Source: an uncultured Eubacteriales bacterium (GTDB lineage: Bacteria > Bacillota_A > Clostridia > Oscillospirales > Oscillospiraceae). Taken from it: a DNA stretch of 43,266 nt. Shown in pieces: positions 1 to 7,033 of this stretch. A program made the translations under genes and the position numbers. The stretch is from NCBI GenBank assembly GCA_949739085.1, contig CATIYU010000302.1:1-43266 (forward strand). Reading direction: 5' to 3'. Within the stretch, counting starts at the first letter, position 1. Every line of letters starts with the position of its first letter. The notes under the pieces were generated by a model. That model was not told the DNA's origin. It did no database searches and was given only the letters and a program-made list of their open reading frames with translations.

Positions 1-709
1 ACACGGCATTACCGGCGGTTTTACCCATCTTATTCCCCTGGGAGTCGGTGAGGAGGGTGATGGTCATGCAATGGGCATCTTTGCTCAGCTTGCGCCGGAT
101 GAGCTCTGTGCCACCCAGCATGTTGCTCCACTGGTCGTTGCCGCCAAACTGCATGTTACAGTCGTAGTGCTGGAAGAGGTAGTAAAAGTCGTAGGACTGC
201 ATAATCATGTAGTTAAACTCCAGAAAGCTTAGCCCCTTCTCCATCCGCTGCTTGTAGCAGTCCGCCCGCAGCATGTTATTCACAGAAAAGCAGGCCCCCA
301 CTTCCCGCAGAAGCTCCACATAGTTCAGCTCCAGAAGCCAGTCGGCGTTGTTGACCATCCGGGCCTTGCCCTCGCCAAATTCAATAAAGCGCTCCATTTG
401 TCGCTTGAAGCACTCCGCATTGTGGTCAATGTCCGCCTTGGTCAGCATCTTCCGCATGTCGGTGCGGCCTGTGGGGTCGCCAATCATGGTGGTGCCGCCG
501 CCGATGAGGGCGATGGGCTTGTTGCCAGCCATTTGCAGGCGCTTCATCAGGGTCAGTGCCATAAAGTGCCCGGCGGTAAGGCTGTCCGCTGTACAGTCAA
601 AGCCGATGTAGAAGGTGGCCTTGCCAGCATTGATCATCTCCCGGATCTCTTCCTCGTTAGTGACTTGGGCGATGAGGCCCCGGGCTACCAGTTCTTCATA
701 TAATTGCAT
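1..709 (-). CDS. tyrS: Tyrosyl-tRNA synthetase, partial (3' end outside window)
   Basis: Charges tRNA-Tyr with tyrosine in the cytoplasm. The N-terminal 236 residues are present; the rest lies beyond the left edge. The translation begins [15 protein letters not shown] and carries the class I Rossmann fold: [12 protein letters not shown] followed by TAGHF, a variant of the HIGH signature, then [13 protein letters not shown], the QFGGNDQW tyrosine/ATP-site motif and KMGKT, the KMSKS-type loop, just before the edge. The ATG at 709 is preceded by AAGGAG about nine bases upstream. It is the second gene behind a T-box leader with a tyrosine specifier codon, which agrees with the assignment. A small hairpin (740-764) separates it from the upstream GNAT gene. 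Confidence 0.97.
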   Translation of the reverse strand, partial: MQLYEELVARGLIAQVTNEEEIREMINAGKATFYIGFDCTADSLTAGHFMALTLMKRLQMAGNKPIALIGGGTTMIGDPTGRTDMRKMLTKADIDHNAECFKRQMERFIEFGEGKARMVNNADWLLELNYVELLREVGACFSVNNMLRADCYKQRMEKGLSFLEFNYMIMQSYDFYYLFQHYDCNMQFGGNDQWSNMLGGTELIRRKLSKDAHCMTITLLTDSQGNKMGKTAGNAV

Positions 710-739
710 TCCTTATACTCCTTCGTTTATTAGAAATAT

Positions 740-764
740 CCTATTTCCCAGGAAAAGAAATAGG
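740..764 (-). repeat. Perfect 8-bp hairpin between GNAT gene and tyrS
   Basis: CCTATTTC (740-747) is perfectly complementary to GAAATAGG (757-764), with a nine-base loop. It lies between the GNAT stop and the tyrS ribosome binding site. It is AT-rich and lacks a proper U-tract, so a processing or stability element is more likely than an efficient terminator. The function is inferred. Confidence 0.5.
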
Positions 765-775
765 CTGTGCTGCGT

Positions 776-1303
776 TTACAGCAGCTTTTCGTACAGCCGG
801 AACCAATTCAGGCCCACATCCTCCAGGCCCAGACTGATGGTATCAATGTGCTGGAATCCGGCGGACTCGTACAGCCGTATTGCCGGAATATTTTTCTCAT
901 ATACGTCCAGCCGCAGCGACTTGACGCCCCGCGCCGCCCCAAACCGGGCCGCAAAATCCAGCAATTCCCTGCCTGTTCCCCGCCTGCGCCGATCCGGCCG
1001 GACAGCAAACGTATGGATAACCAGCACCTGCGATTCGTCCAAGTTTAACTGCCAGTTTACAGCGGCATAGGCGTCCTCCTGCCTGCGGCGGAGAATCATG
1101 GAGGCAACCGTCTCTCCATTTTCCTCCGCCAGAAAGAGCGATTCCTCCGCAATCCCGGCCTCTGCGTCCTGGCGGGCCGGGTAAACATCCTTCTTCCAGC
1201 CGGTGTAGTTGACGCCAGCTTCCAGGCCGCTGCACACCGCGCCGTAGAGCTCCACCAGCGCGTCCAAGTCTCGCTGCGTGCCCAACCGGATGGAAATTCC
1301 CAT
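776..1303 (-). CDS. GNAT family N-acetyltransferase, first gene of the Tyr T-box operon
   Basis: A 175-residue acetyl-CoA-dependent N-acetyltransferase; the substrate is unknown. The acetyl-CoA binding motif A is visible as VRPDRRRRGTGRELL, followed by the C-terminal GNAT half with LDVYEKNIPAIRLYESAGF. A GTG at 1315 is also in frame, but AAAGGTGG lies eight bases before the ATG at 1303 and overlaps the GTG, so 1303 is preferred. The gene sits between the tyrosine T-box and tyrS, so its expression should rise with uncharged tRNA-Tyr. That link to tyrosine supply is inference; the protein shows no tyrosine-specific motif that I recognise. Confidence 0.9.
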   Translation of the reverse strand: MGISIRLGTQRDLDALVELYGAVCSGLEAGVNYTGWKKDVYPARQDAEAGIAEESLFLAEENGETVASMILRRRQEDAYAAVNWQLNLDESQVLVIHTFAVRPDRRRRGTGRELLDFAARFGAARGVKSLRLDVYEKNIPAIRLYESAGFQHIDTISLGLEDVGLNWFRLYEKLL

Positions 1304-1343
1304 AGCATATCCCACCTTTTTATATAGTGTTTCCGCCCGGTCT

Positions 1344-1405
1344 AAAACATAAACACCCCCTGTCCACTCCCCCGCACGACCCGGCGGGATTGTTCGGACA
1401 GAGGG
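1344..1405 (-). terminator. Intrinsic terminator of the T-box leader
   Basis: CCCTCTGTCC (1405-1396) pairs with GGACAGGGGG (1365-1356), giving a ten-pair stem, followed by the U-rich run UGUUUAUGUUUU. Its 5' arm begins just after the T-box sequence, so it competes with the antiterminator as expected for a T-box switch. Confidence 0.85.
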
Positions 1406-1643
1406 CGAAAATTCGCGGTACCACCTCTGGTTCGCCGCCCCCTCGCGGGACGCGGCCTCGTGAAGTCCCCAGCAGGACCCCGGCGCTGTATCGGGCGCAC
1501 CCGGCGGAGCCTACAGCCGGAAAACCGGGTTCGGTCCGCTGCTCAGGGATGTATTCACGCCGCCCCCCTCCCCCCTTTTCACCAAGCCAGGGGCTCTCTA
1601 ATCAGACGCAGCGGCGCTACTGGTTCCCATCATCGCGTTACTA
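1344..1643 (-). promoter_or_regulatory. T-box riboswitch leader, tyrosine type
   Basis: On the minus strand the leader carries the conserved T-box sequence AGAGGTGGTACCGCG (1428-1414), which base-pairs with the tRNA acceptor end in the antiterminator. A stem I with AGTA-type and AGAGAGCC elements lies near the 5' end. A specifier loop reads GUGAAUACAUCC, with the codon UAC (tyrosine) at 1553-1551. Uncharged tRNA-Tyr should stabilise the antiterminator and allow transcription of the GNAT gene and tyrS. Specifier and downstream synthetase agree. Stem boundaries were judged by eye. Confidence 0.93.
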
Positions 1644-1649
1644 GTTGGT

Positions 1650-1678
1650 AGTATATCCCGAGAAGGCAGGTTTGTCAA
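1650..1678 (-). promoter_or_regulatory. Sigma-A promoter of the T-box/GNAT/tyrS operon
   Basis: TTGACA (1678-1673), a 17-base spacer and TATACT (1655-1650) on the minus strand make a near-consensus housekeeping promoter. Transcription would start near 1643, just before T-box stem I. Its -35 box lies about 12 bp from that of the divergent plus-strand promoter. Confidence 0.85.
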
Positions 1679-1690
1679 TGCCCTTTTTCC

Positions 1691-1719
1691 TTGACATCCA
1701 TTTTTTTATATGCTATACT
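1691..1719 (+). promoter_or_regulatory. Sigma-A promoter of the RRXRR-like gene
   Basis: TTGACA (1691-1696), a 17-base spacer and TATACT (1714-1719) form a near-consensus promoter. Transcription should start near 1726. This excludes the in-frame ATG codons at 1678 and earlier as the real start of the gene that follows. Confidence 0.85.
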
Positions 1720-1782
1720 GAAAAAGCGGGGGAAGACACCCATCAAAAAAAACGAAGCATCCTGAGCAGGAGGAACCTCAAT

Positions 1783-2220
1783 ATCAAAACCATTGCCGTT
1801 ATTGATCCCCAGGGAAATGTATATGAAGCGACCTACCCCAAACGGGCAAGGGGACTTGTAAAAAAAGGCAGGGCGCGCTTCGTAAACGAGACGACGATTT
1901 GCCTTGTGCGCCCGCCGTACTATACGGAGGACGATATGGAAGAAAATAGAACCACCGCGCCGGAAGGCGAAGTCAGGCCGTCAGACGTTGCTTTAACTGC
2001 GCTGGAAGGAAAAACCGGTCCGTTGGACGCCGCATATGTTGTGGCAAAGATTGACCAAATTATGGCTGAATCCGCCAATCTGAGACTTGGGATGCAGCTG
2101 TTGGGAAATGAGGACCTCAGTGGACAAGCAGCGCTCGGTCTTGCCAGCATGATTGAGGCCCGGGAAAAAACGAATCAGTGCATGATTGACCTGCTTCAAG
2201 AAATTATCGAAAATCTATAA
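1783..2220 (+). CDS. Small protein with RRXRR/PLMP-like N-terminal domain, unknown function
   Basis: A 145-residue protein. The first ~45 residues (AVIDPQGNVYEATYPKRA, then RGLVKKGRARFV and TICLVRPP) follow the pattern of the RRXRR domain found at the N-terminus of IscB-like and HNH proteins: a strand, a P-[KR]RAR motif, a KKGRA motif and a closing strand. No nuclease domain follows, only a helical C-terminal part ending in DLLQEIIENL. The start is unusual. AGGAGG (1768-1773) is followed nine bases later by ATC in frame, where relatives would have ATG; no ATG, GTG or TTG lies between the promoter and the conserved domain. The next upstream in-frame ATG (1678) precedes the promoter. Either translation begins at AUC or the start codon has been lost. 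The domain link is by eye. Confidence 0.7.
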   Translation: MKTIAVIDPQGNVYEATYPKRARGLVKKGRARFVNETTICLVRPPYYTEDDMEENRTTAPEGEVRPSDVALTALEGKTGPLDAAYVVAKIDQIMAESANLRLGMQLLGNEDLSGQAALGLASMIEAREKTNQCMIDLLQEIIENL

Positions 2221-2230
2221 AACCAATTAA

Positions 2231-2266
2231 AGAGCGCCTCCCCATCCGTGGGGAGGCGCTCTTTTC
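2231..2266 (+). terminator. Intrinsic terminator after the RRXRR-like gene
   Basis: AGAGCGCCTCCCC and GGGGAGGCGCTCT form a perfect 13-pair stem with a six-base loop, followed by TTTT. Eleven bases separate the gene's stop from the stem. The flanking AA/TT makes it potentially active on both strands, so it could also stop transcripts arriving from the DIP1984 side. Confidence 0.93.
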
Positions 2267-2360
2267 CCCCGTTCCCACCCTCACTATGGCAGTCAATGTG
2301 TGGTCGTGATGTGTGCAGTTTTACAATGCGCATGTTACTGTACTGGGAATCTGAATAAAT

Positions 2361-2426
2361 GAGGGAGTCGAACCCTCTCGCACAGCCCCTCTGCGCTACC
2401 ACCATGCGTAGCCCGCTTCCAGCTAC
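2361..2426 (-). ncRNA. tRNA-like three-hairpin element downstream of the DIP1984 gene
   Basis: Read on the minus strand there are three successive hairpins. GTAGC/GCTAC with a nine-base loop (2426-2408) sits in a D-arm position. GCGCAG/CTGTGC with loop AGGGG (2396-2380) sits in the anticodon-arm position. GAGGG-TTCGACT-CCCTC (2377-2361) is a textbook T-arm with the TTCGA loop. There is no complementary 7-bp acceptor stem, no CCA and no normal anticodon loop, so it is not a functional tRNA. It may be a structured tRNA-like RNA or the remnant of a tRNA. It starts about 60 bases after the DIP1984 stop on the same strand and could be co-transcribed. Confidence 0.4.
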
Positions 2427-2487
2427 CGTCCGGTCCTTTTACCCGCCGGCGAGGTTCACATTCGCCCTGCCACAGCTATCCGCTGCT

Positions 2488-2940
2488 TTAAAGCAGCTCA
2501 GTTGTCCAATTGATGGATTGGATGGCGTTGTCCACCTCCCGCAGTTCCTGGGACAGCGCGTCCGCCTTCTTCCGGTACACCGGTACGGGTACGGCGCTTA
2601 AAATCTTGATCTCCGAACGGGTGGCGGCCCGAGGCAGGCTGCTGGCCGACTGCAAAAAGCTGTGGTAAGTCCGTACCCGCAGCTTCAGGCAGTCCCGGCG
2701 GGCCAGGAGCTCCGTTAAGGTTCCACCCTTTGTCTGGGTCTCGCTGTTGGTACGGTTGATGCGAGCCATCAGGTCCTCCAGCTGGGTTGCGCAGTCCTCA
2801 TACTCCGCCAGCAGCGCCACTGGGTCCTCCGTGGGGACCTCCCCCTCTTGAATCCTGGCGTTCTGACAGAGCCGGTCCGCCAGCTGCTCCATCCGCCTTT
2901 GCAGGTCCGCGCGGAGCTGCAATGCCTCTGCTAATTTCAT
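2488..2940 (-). CDS. DIP1984 family (septicolysin-like) protein
   Basis: A 150-residue, mostly helical, charged protein. The start MKLAEALQLRADLQRRMEQL, the central MARINRTNSETQ and the terminal AIQSINWTTELL are the family's recognisable blocks. The molecular function is not established, and the name septicolysin is a legacy label. The frame stays open to 3387 inside polC, but GGAGGA lies six bases before the ATG at 2940 and the family begins there. It follows polC by 106 bases on the same strand, without a clear terminator between them. Downstream is the tRNA-like element, which may be functionally linked; that is inference. Confidence 0.9.
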   Translation of the reverse strand: MKLAEALQLRADLQRRMEQLADRLCQNARIQEGEVPTEDPVALLAEYEDCATQLEDLMARINRTNSETQTKGGTLTELLARRDCLKLRVRTYHSFLQSASSLPRAATRSEIKILSAVPVPVYRKKADALSQELREVDNAIQSINWTTELL

Positions 2941-3046
2941 ATATCTTCCTCCTGATAGTGCGCACCGCAAGTGGAATATTAATTGCTGGTCCGGGGCTGA
3001 TATCCTGACGGGTTTCCCCCTATTTCTCCCACCCCGGCGGCCCGCT

Positions 3047-6000
3047 TTAAAATAGTGTAATCTGGCTGGTATCCGCCATCCCCGCAAAGGCTCCCAGCGC
3101 CTTGAGCTGGTCAATGTGAGTTTTGGAGAGTTTGTTACAGCACATGGCGAACTCCTCCACGGAGATGAACTCCTGCCCCCGGCGCTTCTCCACCGTGTCC
3201 AGTGCCGCCGTCTCTCCCAGCCCGCGCACGGCAGTAAAGGGCGGAATGAGGGCGTCGTCCCCCTTGAGAATAAACCGGGTGGCATCGGATTCGTAGATGT
3301 TAATGGGATCGAACCGGAACCCCCGCAGGTAAAACTCATAGCAGACCTCCAGCGTGACGGCCAAATCCTGCTCCACGGCGGCGGCATCCTTGTTGTTCCA
3401 GATCTCTTGGATTTTCCGCTTTACTGCGTCCAGACCGGCGCAGCAGTACTCTGCGTCAAACGCCTTGGCCCGGATGGAGAAAAAGGCGGCGTAAAAGGCC
3501 AGGGGCTTGTGGACTTTGAACCAGGCGATGCGGAACGCCATCATTACATATGCCACCGCATGGGCCTTGGGAAACAGATAGCCAATTTTTGCCAAGGATT
3601 GGATGTACCAATCTGGCACGTCGTGCGCCCGCATGGCCTCCTCCCAGCCCTCCTCAAAGCCGCCCTTCTTGACCTTCCCCTTTCGGACGGATTCCATGAT
3701 CTTGAAGCTCATTTTCGGATCTAGGCCCTTGGAGATGAGATAGAGCATGATGTCATCCCGGCACCCCACGGTCTCTGTGACCGAGGCGGTGCCGTTGACG
3801 ATCAGATCTCTTGCGTTTCCCATCCACACGTCGGTGCCGTGGGAGAAGCCTGAGAGACGGACCAGCGTGTTGAAATCCTTGGGCTGGGTGTCAATAAGCA
3901 TCTGGCGGGTGAACTTTGTGTTGAATTCCGGAATGGCCACAGCGCCGGTAGGGCCAAGGATTTCGTCGTTTTCAAAGCCCAGCGCCTTGCTGGTGATGAA
4001 AAGGCTCATGGTGTCCGGGTCGTCAAGAGGAATGTCCCGGACGTTCACGCCGGTGAGGTCCTCCATCATTCGTACCATGGACGGGTCATCGTGGCCCAGC
4101 ATATCCAGCTTCAGGAGGTTGTCCTCCATGCAGTGGTATTCAAAGTGGGTGGTAATGATGTCACTGTCCGCCGCGTCTGCTGGGTGCTGAACCGGACAAA
4201 AATCCTCCACATCCAGGTCGTCCGGCACCACTACCAGTCCGCCAGGATGCTGGCCCGTGGTGCGCTTCACTCCCACGCAGCCCAGCGCCAGACGATTCTC
4301 CTCCGCATGGCCGGGATTCATTCCCCGGGCCTCCAGGTATTTCTTCACATAGCCATAGGCGGTTTTCTCTGCTACCGTACCAATGGTGCCCGCCCGGAAC
4401 ACCTGGGTCTCCCCAAACATCTCAATGGCGTGGCGATGAGCCCGGGCCTGGTATTCGCCTGAGAAGTTCAGGTCAATATCCGGCACCTTTCCGCCGCCAA
4501 AGCCCAAAAAGGTTTCAAATGGGATATCAAAGCCGTCTTTGACATATTTGGTCCCACAGACCGGACAGTCCCGGTCCGGCATATCCGCGCCGCAGCCGTA
4601 GGAGCCGTCCTGAATGAACTCATTGTGTTTGCACTTGGGACAGCGGTAGTGGGGAGGCAGGGCGTTGACCTCCGTGATGCCAGACATGTAGGCCACCAGT
4701 GAGGACCCAACCGAACCCCGGGACCCCACCAAGTAGCCGTTCTCCAGAGAGCGCTGGACCAGTTTTTGGGCGGACATATATACCACGTCGTACTTGCCCA
4801 GTATACCGCCCAACTCCACGTTCAGCCGGTCCACAATTAACTGAGGAGGGTCCTCACTGTAGAGCTCATGGACCTTGTCCCAGACCAGACGGTTGAGCTC
4901 CTCCTTGGAGTTTTCCAACCGGGGTGGGAAGAGCTGTCCCTTAGGCAGCAGATCAAAGGTCTCAATCTGGTCCGCAATGGCCCGGGTGTTGGTGACTACC
5001 ACTTCCAGGGCCTTCTCCTCCCCTAGGTAGGAGAACTCCTCCAGCATCTCATCCGTAGTGCGGAAATAGATGGGCATGGGTTCGTCGCAGTCGGAAAATT
5101 TCTTGGTATCAAGGAGAATATGCCGGTAAATCTCATCCTCCGGGTCCAGAAAGTGGACGTCACCAGTGGCGCAGACAGGCTTGCTCAGCTCCTCTCCCAG
5201 CTGGACGACGGTACGGTTGAACTCCCGCAGCTCCTCTTCGTCCTTTACCCTGCCTTTTCGCAGCAGAAAGGCGTTGTTGCTCAAGGGCTGGATCTCCAAG
5301 TAGTCGTAAAAAGCTGCGATGCGTTTAAGCTCCGCCCAATCCTTATATTCCTCCACCGCCTGGAACAGCTCTCCCGCTTCGCAGGCTGCGCCGATAATCA
5401 GTCCCTCACGGTGAGCAGCCAGCTCATCCTTTGGAATCAACGGGAACCGCTTGAAATACTTCAGGTTGGACATGGAGACAAGCTGGTAGAGATTTTTCAG
5501 GCCCACCTTATTTTTTGCCAGCAGGATAATGTGTTTGGGGTGCCGGTTGGCCTGCCCCCTGGTGCGCAGCTCCGGCATAGCGGGGTTGATTGCCTGTAGG
5601 GAGTGGATGTCCAGCTCTTCCTCCATCCGCTGGAAAAAGTAGGGGAGAAACATGCCACAGGTGGCTGCGTCATCACCAGCCCGGTGGTGCTGGAAGGCGG
5701 GCAGTTTCAGGTGCTCCGCCACAATGTCCAGCTTGTGCTTCCCCAACTCCGGCAGCAGATTTTGCGCCAGAACCAGCGTATCCACATAGGTGGGGTCAAA
5801 AGCAAGCCCCTCCCTGTGGCAGCCCTCCCGGATGAACCCGATGTCAAACTCCGCATTGTGGGCGGCTAGAGGGCGGTCCCCCACAAACTTCAGAAATGCA
5901 GCCAGGGCCTCTCCGGGCTTCGGCGCACCCTGGAGCATCTGGTCAGTAATGCCCGTCTTGGCAATGATCTCCGGCGTCAGATGCCGCCCCGGGTCCACGA

Positions 6001-7021
6001 AGGTCTGAAAACGATCCACAATTTCATTCCCACGGATGACAACTGCACCAATCTCTGTAATGGCATCCTGCTTTACAAGTAATCCGGTGGTTTCTATGTC
6101 AAATGCTACGTAATCATCTGTAAAGGAACATTCCTTGTCACCATGAACAGCGATACGATCGTCCACATTGTTGACAAAATAGCCCTCCATACCATAGAGA
6201 AGCTTGATCTCCCCGGCGGAATGCCAGGCATCCGGGAAGCCCTGTACCACGCCGTGGTCGGTAATCGCAATAGCCGGATGCCCCCAGGACTCGGCCCGCT
6301 TCACCAAGTTCCCCTCGGGACCGGCTTTGGGATTCAGCGGCGTAAGGGCATCCATGTTGGAAAAGGTGGTGTGGGCGTGGAGCTCCACCCGCTTCACCGG
6401 AGCGGTGTCCTGCCGGAGCTCGTGGGGGTAGGTACAGATGCTTTTGGGGTCCAGCAGGATGTCGCTGCCGTCCCGGTTAAGCTTTACATATCCCTGGACT
6501 TTTAGCCACATACCCGGCTTTATGGATTTTTTCAGGGAGTTTTTTTCCTCTTTCTGCATGTACTTCATCACTCGGACAGATGTTTGGAAATCTGTCATAT
6601 CGAAGGTCAGGCAGAAAACGCCTGGACGCCGTGTCTCATACAGATCTGCAAAGAATACCTTCCCCGCAATCACCACGTTTCCCATCTTAGGGTTCAGTCC
6701 CGTCATAGGCTGGACTGCCCCTTTGACAGCCCCTCCCATGATTACCTCGCCGGACTCAGTTTTCTTCTTTTCCTCCTGCTTAGGTACAAGCACGGTCTGA
6801 AGAATATGTACCACTTTGAGCTGATAGGCCCCGGCAATCAATTCCTCCAGAGCCTCTCTCCCCTTCCCTAAGTCCGCCTGGACCGTCAGAGCCAGGGCCA
6901 TCGCCCGGCTCTCCCGCTCCACCTCCGCAGCAGTTAGATACGCTCCATCCAGGGCCATCCGCTGCTCCCATGTCAGAGATAAATTTTGAAATAATTCAAA
7001 AAAAGGTATCTTTTGCGCCAT
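3047..7021 (-). CDS. polC: DNA polymerase III PolC-type alpha subunit
   Basis: Replicative DNA polymerase of low-GC-type Gram-positives, 1324 residues. In order: a short N-terminal region, an OB-fold (about 105-195), a PHP domain starting at VELHAHTTF (about 213) and split by the inserted proofreading exonuclease. The exonuclease has FDIETTGL near 307 and a closing HHRAGDDA of the DEDDh type. The palm and fingers follow, with a zinc-binding CPKC...CPVC segment and the catalytic PDIDLNFSG motif. The C-terminus ends in QITLF, a beta-clamp binding motif. The family is usually about 1430-1440 residues; here the N-terminal domain before the OB-fold is roughly 100 residues shorter. Start ATG 7021 follows the ispG stop by 12 bases, making it the last gene of the pyrH-to-polC operon. 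Confidence 0.97.
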   Translation of the reverse strand: MAQKIPFFELFQNLSLTWEQRMALDGAYLTAAEVERESRAMALALTVQADLGKGREALEELIAGAYQLKVVHILQTVLVPKQEEKKKTESGEVIMGGAVKGAVQPMTGLNPKMGNVVIAGKVFFADLYETRRPGVFCLTFDMTDFQTSVRVMKYMQKEEKNSLKKSIKPGMWLKVQGYVKLNRDGSDILLDPKSICTYPHELRQDTAPVKRVELHAHTTFSNMDALTPLNPKAGPEGNLVKRAESWGHPAIAITDHGVVQGFPDAWHSAGEIKLLYGMEGYFVNNVDDRIAVHGDKECSFTDDYVAFDIETTGLLVKQDAITEIGAVVIRGNEIVDRFQTFVDPGRHLTPEIIAKTGITDQMLQGAPKPGEALAAFLKFVGDRPLAAHNAEFDIGFIREGCHREGLAFDPTYVDTLVLAQNLLPELGKHKLDIVAEHLKLPAFQHHRAGDDAATCGMFLPYFFQRMEEELDIHSLQAINPAMPELRTRGQANRHPKHIILLAKNKVGLKNLYQLVSMSNLKYFKRFPLIPKDELAAHREGLIIGAACEAGELFQAVEEYKDWAELKRIAAFYDYLEIQPLSNNAFLLRKGRVKDEEELREFNRTVVQLGEELSKPVCATGDVHFLDPEDEIYRHILLDTKKFSDCDEPMPIYFRTTDEMLEEFSYLGEEKALEVVVTNTRAIADQIETFDLLPKGQLFPPRLENSKEELNRLVWDKVHELYSEDPPQLIVDRLNVELGGILGKYDVVYMSAQKLVQRSLENGYLVGSRGSVGSSLVAYMSGITEVNALPPHYRCPKCKHNEFIQDGSYGCGADMPDRDCPVCGTKYVKDGFDIPFETFLGFGGGKVPDIDLNFSGEYQARAHRHAIEMFGETQVFRAGTIGTVAEKTAYGYVKKYLEARGMNPGHAEENRLALGCVGVKRTTGQHPGGLVVVPDDLDVEDFCPVQHPADAADSDIITTHFEYHCMEDNLLKLDMLGHDDPSMVRMMEDLTGVNVRDIPLDDPDTMSLFITSKALGFENDEILGPTGAVAIPEFNTKFTRQMLIDTQPKDFNTLVRLSGFSHGTDVWMGNARDLIVNGTASVTETVGCRDDIMLYLISKGLDPKMSFKIMESVRKGKVKKGGFEEGWEEAMRAHDVPDWYIQSLAKIGYLFPKAHAVAYVMMAFRIAWFKVHKPLAFYAAFFSIRAKAFDAEYCCAGLDAVKRKIQEIWNNKDAAAVEQDLAVTLEVCYEFYLRGFRFDPINIYESDATRFILKGDDALIPPFTAVRGLGETAALDTVEKRRGQEFISVEEFAMCCNKLSKTHIDQLKALGAFAGMADTSQITLF

Positions 7022-7033
7022 TTCATCCCCATC

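Noticed and set aside
1645..1782. Extension of the RRXRR-like protein to upstream ATG or GTG codons
   Set aside because: The promoter's -35 and -10 boxes lie within this stretch, so these codons are not in the transcript.
2361..2440. A canonical tRNA gene on the minus strand
   Set aside because: Only the T-arm is standard. There is no acceptor stem, the would-be anticodon loop is AGGGG or GAGGGGC without U33, and no CCA end follows.
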